In this document: positions 11,301 through 19,962 of the stretch, one piece after another
Layout: each line of letters starts with the position of its first letter
Numbering within the stretch: the first letter of the stretch is position 1
Made by a program: the position numbers and the translations under genes
Notes under the pieces: model-generated
Database searches by the model: none
What the model was told of the DNA's origin: nothing
What the model saw: only the letters and a program-made list of their open reading frames with translations
Source: Pigoraptor chileana
Taxonomy: Eukaryota > Opisthokonta > Filasterea
NCBI GenBank assembly: GCA_943704495.1
Contig: CALSCR010000722.1
Location: 1-28,534 of the forward strand
Length of the DNA: 28,534 nt
Direction of reading: 5' to 3'

Positions 11301-12196
11301 GACGGCGGGGCGGACATGACAATGTCAAAGGCGTCGGAAGACGGCACAACGGCAGCATATGACGATGATCCGATCGAATATGGGCTGTGTTGTGGCGTCA
11401 AGGATGCCACAGTAATGGGACTGGAATGCGCAAGAAGCGAAGAAGATGCCGGGCTGCTCGTCTGGTCAGCGGTAGGCACGTGAGATGCAGTGCTCGCCGA
11501 GGAGAACCTCCGCGATGCTGCTTGCGAAAGAGGCATTTTGTGGTGGTTAATTTTCGTCTTTTTAAAGGGGAGAGAGGGTTGTTACAAAATCGCAAAAAGG
11601 GAGAAAAAAATGTTTACTTGTTGTCGGTCAAATATCACGACAAGCAAATGAGGCGCAATGAGAGTGAGGATGACATTTTCTCTTGCAAAGACGTGAGGTT
11701 ACAGGCGATCATTCACAAAGAATTACAATAAACAACCCCAAAACAGCCACAAACACACACCGCCCCACAATTGATCATCCCTTTTTACAGAGAGCCCTTC
11801 AGTACTCAAAAACGCCGTAGGCATAAGCCCATCGACTCCAACTTTTTACACAGAGAGAGATGTAGGATTCAAGTCAGTGTCATAGGCGCTGTGCCCATGG
11901 ACTCCACAATACACACAGAGAGAGAAAGAGCACCCACCAGAATCAACAGAGTCTCCAGTGATGTGTAGCGTCGATAGACTGTCAAACTTCCCCCTCGAAT
12001 CACCGGTCGATGGCGAGTACGGTATTCCCACAGCATTCTCTCCATGTTCGTCGCAGCGACGGACAACGGTCAGTCGAAACACATCCTTAAGATAAGCGAC
12101 ATTAATCTCCCCTCCCGGTGACAACTCTAGGTTCTCAAATTGCAGAGCCTGCCCTTGCTGCGGATGGAAGACGACGGTAATCACGCGCGCCGACAT
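8373..12196 (-). CDS. Large Ser-rich protein with Cys-containing domain faintly like SPT23/MGA2; helical C-terminus
   Basis: Proposed exons on the minus strand: 12196-11938, 11520-8741 and 8531-8373, giving 1,065 residues; both junctions are GT-AG and the phases agree. The junction 8741/8531 is well supported. The first exon (86 codons, compact and possibly ubiquitin-like) is joined by inference; the gene could instead start at the Met at 11536. The order is: first-exon domain; a long Ser/Gly/Ala-rich disordered region; a globular part at about residues 455-600 with VWYGPGEVMLNL and RVCAKCAHGTCKGR; then about 350 residues of TPR-like helices. The Cys-x-x-Cys basic stretch recalls the N-terminal domain of fungal SPT23/MGA2 regulators, but the resemblance is weak and no TIG or ankyrin domain is seen. 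A transcription-related role is a guess. The upstream intergenic region is shared with the divergent C2 gene. Confidence 0.6.
8532..8740 (-). other. Intron of the large minus-strand gene
   Basis: GT at 8740-8739 and AG at 8533-8532, 209 nt. It splits SIEK from VLDDMRLIRD in phase 0. Without splicing the frame stops a few codons after the donor, and the downstream frame has no start of its own. Confidence 0.75.
11521..11937 (-). other. Proposed first intron carrying a dispersed repeat
   Basis: The donor is GTGGGT at 11937 and the acceptor CTTTCGCAAG ends at 11521; a second AG lies 3 nt further (NAGNAG), so two acceptors are possible. The 417-nt interval contains one full and one half copy of the dispersed repeat (11820-11905). 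The phase match is consistent but unproven. Confidence 0.45.
11820..11905 (+). repeat. Dispersed repeat, copy A plus a half copy
   Basis: Plus-strand consensus: AGAGATGTRGGATTC, a spacer, then CCATGGACTCCA. The full copy is at 11855-11905. A half copy ending CCATCGACTCCA at 11840 lies 65 bp before it. The element reads antisense to the minus-strand host gene; see the copies at 17478-17526 and 18217-18427. Confidence 0.75.
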
Positions 12197-12666
12197 TTCT
12201 AGAGCGACTCGCCAAAACTTGACAAGAGATTAATGCCCCCGCGCGATTGCAGTTTCTGTCCTTTTCGTTCAGTCAACCGCCATTTTCCAAACGCACAAAA
12301 GCGATAAAGCACGCACAAAGTGGGCACAGGACTCTGTTATACATATACTCTGTCGACACATCCAGAAGAGTTCACACAATACTTCTGATTACCGGCCGTA
12401 ATGTGGCCATTGCGACGGACCCAATTTGTGTCACAAACAGCTTATTTTTTAATACGATATATTTAAAAGTCCGCCCGATGATGGATCCTCGTGATAGCCT
12501 CGTTGCAATATCAACTAAGCCACTGTGATATTCACTACGAGCCCTTAATTAGTAGCAATGAAAGGACGCAAAATCAACTTGTTGCATGGCGCGAAGGATG
12601 TGCTCGTCGGTGAGTCACGATGACACGCCGGTTGCGAGATCTCGGCACAAATGTGATACAATGTGA

Positions 12667-12676
12667 GTCACGTGAC
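12667..12676. promoter_or_regulatory. Palindromic E-box GTCACGTGAC
   Basis: A perfect 10-bp palindrome around CACGTG, the preferred form for USF/TFE-class bHLH-zip factors. It lies 18 nt before the X-box-like dyad and about 345 nt upstream of the C2 gene ATG. Binding is inferred from the motif only. Confidence 0.45.
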
Positions 12677-12693
12677 ATAGCTATTCCTTATTT

Positions 12694-12707
12694 GTCACCT
12701 TGACAAC
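12694..12707 (+). promoter_or_regulatory. RFX X-box-like dyad upstream of the C2 gene
   Basis: GTCACC-TT-GACAAC against the RFX consensus GTNRCC-N0-3-RGYAAC: the left half is perfect and the right half has one mismatch. It lies 315 nt before the ATG at 13022. Confidence 0.45.
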
Positions 12708-13021
12708 CGTCCAGAAGGAAAGGTGAGCGGCCTGTTGTAAAAAGGCAATGTCACAAGATCATGTGACAAAGGATGTTTTAGTAACTCTGCTTCAAAAATA
12801 GAAAACCACACACACTCACACAAACACAAGAGAGTGCATCGATAGATATTCGCGCGTATCTCGTCACATCCAGATCCATGGGAAGGTGGATTGGGAGATG
12901 CGGATTCTCTGAGACAAACAAATCAATTGTCTCCTGCGTCGGCAGCGTCGCGCACGTAGCTCGTTGAGGGCTCGCAGTGGCAAACAAACACTCTCTTTCA
13001 CTCGTTGCGACAACTTTTGAA

Positions 13022-13990
13022 ATGTCGGAAGAGGAGGATGCCTCGTCGCTGGCAAGTCTTCGCCAACAAAAGGCGGTTGCGTCAACTCGCCCGGGTCTGT
13101 TCAAACTGAGCATACATAAGTGCATCATCTCGGATTCCGGGTCCATTCCTGGTATGTGTTGCTTTGTTAATTTGTTATGATTTCTCTCCACATTCTGCTT
13201 TTTTTTTCATCAGCAAAAGTGTGCGGTAAAAGAAGAACCAAAAGTGCTTTGTCTCGCCTTATTGCTTCTTTCATTTTCGTTTGTGTAGAAGGGGGGCGGG
13301 AGGGGGGGGAGGGGGCCGCACGATAGTACAGTTTGCCTTTATTTGTGGTTGATTGCAGGCCAATTGGGCTCTCTCGTGGCAGCGCCTGAGGCAATTGACT
13401 TTAACAAATTGGGGTTTTTCTGTCGTGTTTTTGGGGGCACTTTCAGAACCCTTCCGGCCGCATGTCATTCTGACTCACGAAGGGCTCGAGTTTCGCACAA
13501 AATCGCTTGAGCACTCTCGCGAACCGCTTTGGGACGAAACGTTTGTGTTTGAACTGACAGGATCCGAAAGGTGCGTTTTCACTTTTCAAAAAAAAACAAA
13601 CACAAACAAATATTTATTTCGAGCCCCCCCAACGCAAACACATCTAAATTTTGGTTTGTTTTGGTTTGTTGTTTTTCTTGCTTTATATTGTTGCACAGCG
13701 AGGGACAAATTGATATCGAGGTTTGGCTGCACAGCTTTTTTGTCAATGAGGACGCATGCCTGGGAAGTGCGTTCATATCCATTCCAGATCTTATTGCACC
13801 AGAGGCAACCAACTACACCATTGAAGTCAAAGATGAGAATGAAAACGTCCGGTGAGTGCGTGTGTCAACGGATTCTAATGATCTTGAAAAGATGCATTCT
13901 GTCACCTATGGCAAGGACTATGTTTTAGAGATGCTCACTGTTCTTCACTTTAGTGATGGTGCGGAAATCATGTTGGCGTCTTGCCTCTAG
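13022..13990 (+). CDS. Single C2-domain protein (four exons)
   Basis: Exons 13022-13151, 13447-13570, 13699-13851 and 13954-13990, all GT-AG with consistent phases, give 147 residues. After a short acidic leader (MSEEEDASSLASLRQQK) nearly the whole protein is one C2 beta-sandwich: FKLSIHKCIISDSG, then HVILTHEGLEFRTKSL, then the diagnostic PLWDETFVFELTG, then IDIEVWLHSFF and LGSAFISIPDL. C2 domains bind membranes or proteins, often with calcium held by Asp residues in two loops. Here the loops read SDSGSIPEP and FFVNEDACLG, so only some acidic positions are present and calcium binding is doubtful. The gene has an X-box-like site upstream and lies 200 nt before the EML gene on the same strand, which makes a flagellar role possible but unproven. 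Confidence 0.8.
13291..13315 (+). other. G-run cluster in C2 gene intron 1 (possible G-quadruplex)
   Basis: Four G-runs (6, 3, 8 and 5 G) separated by single bases lie on the sense strand inside the intron at 13152-13446. This meets the usual G-quadruplex pattern and would be present in the pre-mRNA. Confidence 0.6.
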
Positions 13991-14190
13991 AGCGGAAAAA
14001 TGAGGCCAAAAATTATGTGCATTCAACATGTGAATTTGTAAAGTTGGCCTTTAGCTGTGACGCATTCCGGCACTCATTTGTGCGTTGTCCGACTATTTAC
14101 ACACACACACACAACAGAGGTACTGTCATTGCTTCATATCACCTCGTTCAATGGGGGGGGCTGCGGCGGGTCAGCCGATCCAGCGCAAAC

Positions 14191-17100
14191 ATGATCGAGC
14201 TCTCGGATGACGACGGGTATGCTTCAACAGACGGTGTCGTGGATACCGTCGAGGACGAGGAGGCCATCGAGGCCGAAATCATCACCCCGGATGTCGTCGA
14301 GATGTTCTCTGCCGTGTCACGGTCGACAATGAGTTTGCGCGGGTCAAAACGCGACCTGACAGCACGGCGTGTCCCCCCGTGGTTTGAAAACACGCTGCAC
14401 GGACGCCCTGCCGAGGAAGACGGCGCCGTCGTTCGGTCGACTGCGGATCTTTCCGCCGCCGCCACCGCCGAGGCATCACCGGTTCCCACATGGACGACAA
14501 ATATTGATCGCATTCGTGGTGCGCGGGCCAGGGAGGTGCGCGAAGCACTATTTATCTCGAGGGAAGGCGACATTGTCTTTTACTCTGGACGGACGGTGGT
14601 CATACTGGATCCAAACACTGGGGCGCAGAGGTTTTATTCTGGGCACACGCAGGAAATATTGTGCATGGCGGTGCATCCCTGCCGCACAATTGCCGCCACT
14701 GCGGGTTCGCTCCGGGAAAAACAAGTGTGTGTGTGGGCGGTTGACACTGGAGAGACGTTGGCGGTGCTTGAGCAGGTTGGCGTGCAGGGAAATATTGTGA
14801 CGCTCACCTTTTCGCCCGACGGCACACTGCTCATGACTGTGGCCGACGACCCCCTCTGCACGGTGAGTAACTTTTTCCATTACATTTGTGTCTTTTATTT
14901 TTTATTTTATGGATTTGAAGTTTTGCCGCCACCCATCAATCTTCTGACGCTGTGCATGGTCGACACAAACCCAACCCAACACAACATATACACATTCATA
15001 CACACTCATGCACTCACACTCTCCATGCACACATTCATACGCACACTCACATCCATACATTCACTGCAATATACACACACGCACACACACACATACAAAT
15101 GCCCAGTAAAGTGGAAGGGGTGTGCTGTGCTGGCATGTGCTAGCATGTCTGATGATGCTTGGCCTATGTGTTGCGCCACGGGTGTCTCACTACATGCCCT
15201 TCCATTTGCAGCTGACTCTGTGGCAGTGGCGCACTGGCCAAATTATCGCCCAGTACTCTGCCCACGAGGACCATGTTTTTGCCGCACGCTTTGACACAAA
15301 CGACCCTTCCGGCAATGCGTATGCCACATGTGGCGTCAAACACATGATGTTTTGGTCGCGCGACGGCACGGTCATTGAGGGCAACGAGGGCACCGCGAAT
15401 GGACAGAATGTTGCCAAGCGGCGAACAATGTTTGCAATGTGCTGCACTGCCAAGGGCCTCTTTGTGTCGGGCGGAATGGACGGGAGCATCACCTCCTGGC
15501 GTGCCGGTCACATTGTGGAAGAAGTGCGTGGACATACCGGTCCCGTGACCGCGCTGGTGACGTGCGGGCGTGCGGGTCATTTCATATCCGCAAGCCTTGA
15601 TGGTGACGTGCGTCTGTGGAACGAGGACCTCAAACAGATCGCCACGCTGTCGGTGAGCAACGCACTGCGAAACTCTTCTGAAAACAGCGCCGCTGTGTTC
15701 CAGCACGTGGGTATTCGGTCGCTAGACACGCTGAACAACGACGCCGTTGCGCTTCTTGAGGACGGCAGCATTGTGCGAATCGTGGTGGACGTTCCGCGCG
15801 GCTCGCTCACATTGGGGCCTTCCCTTGGCCTCGTGTCGCGGTGCCACTCTACACTCCTTATGAAGGAAGTGTGGGCACTCGACCTGGTTCCAGGAGCAGT
15901 GCGTGGTGCCATTGGCGCAGAGTATGCGACGGGCGGCGACGACGGGCGCGTTGTCTTTTGGAAGAGTGGTCGATCTCTCCCAGTTGCTGAGATACCGTTT
16001 GTGACGGGTAGCACCGGAGTCACCACCTCTGGCTCTGTGCGCTCGTTGACTTTCAGTCCGGACGGCTCGGCATTATTTGCAGCTGGTCTGGACGGCTCCA
16101 TATGGGTGTTGCAAACCCACATCGTGCTCGATGCCGTCGCCAAGCACCTCCACATTTCGGAGATACGCGAGGCACCTCCTCTGCGGACGGGGTCGCCGGC
16201 GGGACTGCTCAACAAGGTTCCTGTCGGGATACAGCGCAGTTTTGAGAGGAGCTCAAGTAGGGCTAGCCTGACGGGAAGCATCGGCGGATCATCCGACAAG
16301 GCCGCCGTCACGCGAACGAGCAGCCATCCTAACCTCGGCAGTGGAGCGAGCCTCGGCGGCGGCAACGACAAGGCAGTGCAGCAGACAAAGAGCCACGTGA
16401 CTGGGTCGCACCTGTCGGGAAGCAAGTCGAACGTCAACAGTGGCAGCAAGACGAACCTCAGCGGGAGCAAAACAAACGTTAGCCGCGGAAGCACGACAAA
16501 TGTTAATAGCGGTGGGAGCACGACAAATGTTAACGGCGGGAGTGCGGGAAACAAGGCGTTGTCTGCCGTTGCGGCGACGAGCAAGGCCCTGGGTGGCAGC
16601 CTCACCAGCCTCAACGGATCCAAAATGGAGCTCAAGGCATCGACGCTCTCGATAATTAAGGCAGAGTCTCTGCACGTTGTACTAAAACCGCTGGCGCCGG
16701 TCACTTCTGTCAAGTCGTGCATTTACGACATTCGGAGTTCTCCCTGTGGGACGCTCGTCGCTTTGGGAACGCATCTCGGAGAGCTAAAAATTGCATATGC
16801 AGAGGACCTCGTTGCAGCCTCCAAGGAAAATTTTGCAAAGTCCTCAGTGCCCCTCGTCTCAACCCGTGGACACACCAACATCATCACACACATTGATTGG
16901 GCACGTGACTCGCGGAAGTTGCGCACGCGTTGCATGGACGGTCACGTACACTATTGGCTGCTCCAGGAGGCCATTTCTGAGGAGGAAGAGGAAGAGCAAT
17001 CTAAATCCCACGGCCCACTCCTTACGATCGTAAAACTATCGGCAACGCTCCCGGCGACGGCGGAAATCGAGTGGGCCACCGAGCGATGCAGCACTGGTCG

Positions 17101-17407
17101 TCACTTCCGGGGTGCTTGGGAAGACGCCATGAACTTTGTGGATGGCGGGCGCGTGGATGCGGCCGACGTTCGATGCAATGCCTCCGGGGTGGGAGCCGCC
17201 GCCATGGCGTTTAGCTGGGGTGCCGTTGCAGTGGGTGCGTATCCTTACGATGAGCATCGCGCACACGGGAACAACGAAGGCGTGCCGAGGTCCACTGGCA
17301 GCCATCTCGGCTCTGTGGCCTCCGTGTTGTTTCTCACAGACGACAGGGTTGTGTCTGTCGGTGGTCGTGACGGTGCTGTCATCGAGTGGAAGGTCGAGCG
17401 CCACTAA
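14191..17407 (+). CDS. EML-family microtubule-associated WD40 protein
   Basis: Exons 14191-14862 and 15212-17407 (phase 0, intron 349 nt) give 955 residues. EML proteins bind microtubules through a HELP motif fused to a tandem beta-propeller. Residues about 1-115 are acidic and disordered; no N-terminal trimerising coiled coil is obvious. The HELP/first-propeller start is seen in REGDIVFYSGRTVVILDP and QRFYSGHTQEILCMAVHP, followed by WD blades such as TLWQWRTGQIIAQYSAHEDH, GHTGPVTALVTCGRAGHF and LDGDVRLWNED. A Ser/Asn/Gly-rich insert at about 568-694 has repeated GSxTNV units. Blades then resume and the protein ends in GGRDGAVIEWKVERH. The start is the ATG followed by IELSDDDGY; upstream in-frame sequence is low quality. 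In a flagellate this is likely cytoplasmic or axonemal. Family assignment is firm; the paralogue is not resolved. Confidence 0.9.
14863..15211 (+). other. Intron of the EML gene, CA-rich
   Basis: GTGAGT donor and TTTGCAG acceptor. The middle part (about 14960-15100) is rich in CA and ACACATTCATAC-like words. It separates DDPLCT from LTLWQWRTG. Confidence 0.85.
16406..16560 (+). repeat. Degenerate coding repeat in the EML insert
   Basis: Irregular repeats of about 24-33 nt encode SGSKTNL/V, RGSTTNVN and GGSTTNVN units, in frame with the EML protein. The closest pair is GGAAGCACGACAAATGTTAA-like at about 16487-16536. This is a low-complexity linker inside the propeller region. Confidence 0.7.
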
Positions 17408-17955
17408 AAACTGTGTGCAATTGCGGTTGCCCGTCGTTGTTCTCTGTGTGTGTCTATTTTTTTGTATCTGCTATTCTGGAGTCCATCGGCATGCGCCCAG
17501 AGTGCGGAATTCCACATCTCTCTCTGCACGTGTCTCTGTGGGCATTACGCCCTGCACTGACTTTAAATCTTTTCGTCTGTCTTTGTTTGATATAACTGAC
17601 AGGCGACGCAGTGCATTTTGCAGTTTCCTTTTGGCTTGCGTAAATTTCGCTTTCTTCTTTCCTCGTCCTCCTTGCGTGCGCAGCGTGCATATCACCACCC
17701 CGCGTTCACATGTTGCTTGCAAAAAAGTCTCTCAAATGAAGGCATTTGTCATCGTATTGTTTTGTCCTGTCCTTCAATCTTCGGACTTTGACCAACTCAC
17801 AGGCAAAAATTACTTTTCACACGTTGTTTGCATCCAATTCTTTCTTAGGAGGAAGCATAAAAGCGCACGAGTGGATTATATGTTTCATGGCTGAGAAATG
17901 TGCATATATAAAAATGAATTAATTAATTCAAAGGACATGGACACTTCCAATTCCA
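17408..17955. other. Convergent 3' flanks of the EML and histidinol phosphatase genes
   Basis: This holds both 3' UTRs. It contains dispersed-repeat copy E at 17478-17526 and a perfect 14-bp palindrome GAATTAATTAATTC at 17916-17929. A plus-strand open frame to 17894 is merely the EML 3' side read in another frame. No gene is recognised. Confidence 0.5.
17478..17526 (-). repeat. Dispersed repeat, copy E
   Basis: On the minus strand it reads AGAGAGATGTGGAATTC, a spacer, then CCGATGGACTCCA, matching copies A-D with moderate divergence. It lies 70 nt after the EML stop codon, likely in the 3' UTR, and is antisense to that gene, as the other copies are to theirs. Confidence 0.65.
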
Positions 17956-19356
17956 CTATCGAAATGCAGCCCAAAACGGATGTGCCTTCCAGTCGTCGAG
18001 AGTGAGCACCCGCACGGGCTGCGTTATGTCACCACGCTCCACAAAGTGCACACGTGACAGGTCCAGCGAGACGAGGTACTCATACAAGGGGCCATAGAAC
18101 ATTCCAACATCATTCGGGCCGTGGCTGTCATCAGATAGAGTAACTTTGCCACCCATTTCGACGATGAGCTGCAATGACAGGGAAAGAAAGAGGGACGTCA
18201 GCCGACTTGGGCGGACACAGAGATGTGGGATTCAAGTTGGACGTTGTGTCCATGGACTCCAAAAGAGAGAGAGAGAGAGAGAGAGAGACGTTGGATTCAA
18301 GGCAGTATCGTGCCCATGGACTCCAAGATTGCTCACCGACAGAGGGCGAGAGAGAGAGGTGAGAGACAGAGAGCGAGTGTGAGAGTAGGAGTGCAGGATA
18401 TCGTAGCCGATGAGCCGATGGACTTCACAAGAATGAGAGAGAAAGCGCGAAGGAGAGGGACAGAGAGTGATGGAGTCGCGTAGTTACACTCGATTCAACA
18501 AGCACATGCATCGGTCTAGTCATGGCCCACCTTGAGCAAGTCGGCCTGAGGATAAGGATTCGGCAGCTTCTTTTTGAGCGCGCGCGAGTTGATTTCGAAA
18601 ATGGCACCGTAAGAAACCGCCATGGCGATGTTACGGCGGGCGGCCTCGACCACCGCAGGCGTAAGCGGAAAATCCGGCCGATACATGCGAATCACATCAA
18701 AATGCCCAATCACAAGCGGTTTGATGCGGCCAATGATCTCTTTTTGGTGTTCAAAATAGGCCAGGAAGAGCGCTTCTGTTCCGCCCGCCTTCAGTTCAGC
18801 CTCCGCGTAGAGCTCTGGCGAGTAGTCGATGGGGATGCCGTGCACGTGGTGCACAGATCCGACGAGATAGTCCAGATTGTGTTTGACGACGAGTGCGGCC
18901 GTCTGTTCAACAGATGCATCGCGCAGATACTCTGTCTCCATTCCGACGAGGAGATGAATGCGGTCCGCGTATTTCGCTTGGAGCTGACGAGCGAGATTGA
19001 CAAACGCTTCGAATTGCTCCTGAAGGTGCGGCACACCCTTGCAACGCTGCCGTTATAAAAAATGGTCCGAAAAATGCGCGGAAGGCATTGAACAATGCAT
19101 CCAAACGTTTCCATTTGCATCTTATAGAGTAATTATGCCCAGCTCCATATCAGAGATCCGTAGAATGAACACATCAGAAAAAAAACAAACGGCCCACCTC
19201 TTCATCATAGAGGTCGCATTCTTCGTAGCGAGGCATATGCTCCGACAGACCGTAATGTGTGAATCCCAGCTCGATGGCCATTGTCACGACACTCTCGAGG
19301 TCCCCAGCCGCATGCATGCAAAACTGTCCGCTGTGGCTATGATATGAGAACGGCAT
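17956..19356 (-). CDS. HIS2: Histidinol-phosphatase, PHP family (HIS2/HisK type)
   Basis: Exons on the minus strand 19356-19198, 19037-18531 and 18168-17956, all GT-AG and phase 0, give 292 residues, close to the usual size. The enzyme removes phosphate from L-histidinol phosphate, the next-to-last step of histidine synthesis, in the cytosol. The PHP metal-binding motifs are in order: HSHSGQFC near residue 6, SEHMPR near 39, GMETEYL near 85, GSVHHVHG near 113, GHFDVIR in the middle, and SDDSHGPNDVG near the end. The start Met immediately precedes the HSHS motif as in homologues. The organism therefore makes histidine by the fungal/bacterial PHP-type route rather than the plant IMPL2-type one. 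It is divergently arranged with DNAAF1, with about 600 nt between the start codons. Its second intron (18530-18169) carries three dispersed repeat copies. Confidence 0.92.
18217..18427 (+). repeat. Dispersed repeat, copies B, C and D in the HIS2 intron
   Basis: Copies at 18217-18261, 18283-18325 and, more diverged, 18383-18427, separated by AG-rich simple sequence (AGAGAG runs). B and C share GGATTCAAG, a spacer of 8-11 nt and the CCATGGACTCCA end. The spacing between copy ends is 64 bp then 102 bp. All sit in HIS2 intron 2, antisense to that gene. Confidence 0.8.
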
Positions 19357-19962
19357 GATCGTAATGATTTTTCAGCCCACCCAAAAGTAAAATGAATACC
19401 GCATCGGCAAGCCATCGAGCTTTCGATTCCACACTAATGTAATTTGTAGAAGATTGAGAGCTTGTCATCGTTGCGTGGCTTCTCAGCCGTGCACGGTGAA
19501 AGAGTAACACAATTTTGTTTACGGAGTCAATCTTTCCGTTACGACCATCGTAAAATTATACCTCAAATTGATAGCGATTACTCGGCAAAAATTATCCATA
19601 CGGTTGTCTGGGCAACGCAGTGACACATCGCATTTTGATTGGTCGATTCGGCGACTATGGCCAAAGTATGAAGCACGTGACTCCTCACTGCGGGAATGGA
19701 ATGCGGTGAGCACTGTCTCAGATGGTGTGCGTTTGCTGAAACGACTGGCGACACTCGTGGATGCAACTCGAAGTTTTCTTGTCTTTGAGTGAGTCGCGTT
19801 TTACTACTTGGAAAAAACACACAGCACACTCGTTGATGTTACATGCAAAAAGAAAAGTTCCAAAGTTGATTTCGCTGGCAGTAGTGTCCTAAGTTTGGTT
19901 GAAACGCGAACAAAAGTTCAAAATCCAACGCAAAACAGGTCGGCGACCACAATCATTTGAGA
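19357..19962. promoter_or_regulatory. Divergent promoter between HIS2 and DNAAF1
   Basis: 606 nt between two opposite start codons. Candidate sites are an RFX X-box at 19603-19616, an inverted CCAAT box (ATTGG, about 19638-19642) and CACGTGAC at 19674-19681. The short open frames here have no support. Confidence 0.6.
19603..19616 (+). promoter_or_regulatory. RFX X-box upstream of DNAAF1
   Basis: GTTGTC-TG-GGCAAC compared with GTNRCC-N0-3-RGYAAC: the right half is perfect, the left has one mismatch, and the imperfect dyad symmetry is clear. It is 347 nt before the DNAAF1 ATG. RFX factors control ciliary genes through this element in animals. Confidence 0.55.

Larger units (their letters stand above)
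12197..13021. promoter_or_regulatory. Divergent intergenic region upstream of the C2 gene
   Basis: This separates the minus-strand gene starting at 12196 from the plus-strand C2 gene. It holds a cluster of GTCAC/GTGAC words between about 12611 and 12770, including the 10-bp palindrome GTCACGTGAC (12667-12676) and an RFX X-box-like dyad at 12694-12707. Open frames on the minus strand from 12778 to 13191 are shadows of exon 1 of the C2 gene. Confidence 0.55.

Noticed and set aside
11846-12196. A stand-alone 116-codon gene
   Set aside because: Its tail after GDSVDS reads into the CT-rich start of an intron carrying the dispersed repeat; a first exon is more likely.
12778-13191. 137-codon minus-strand open frame
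   Set aside because: It overlaps exon 1 of the C2 gene, whose exons form a coherent C2 domain on the other strand.
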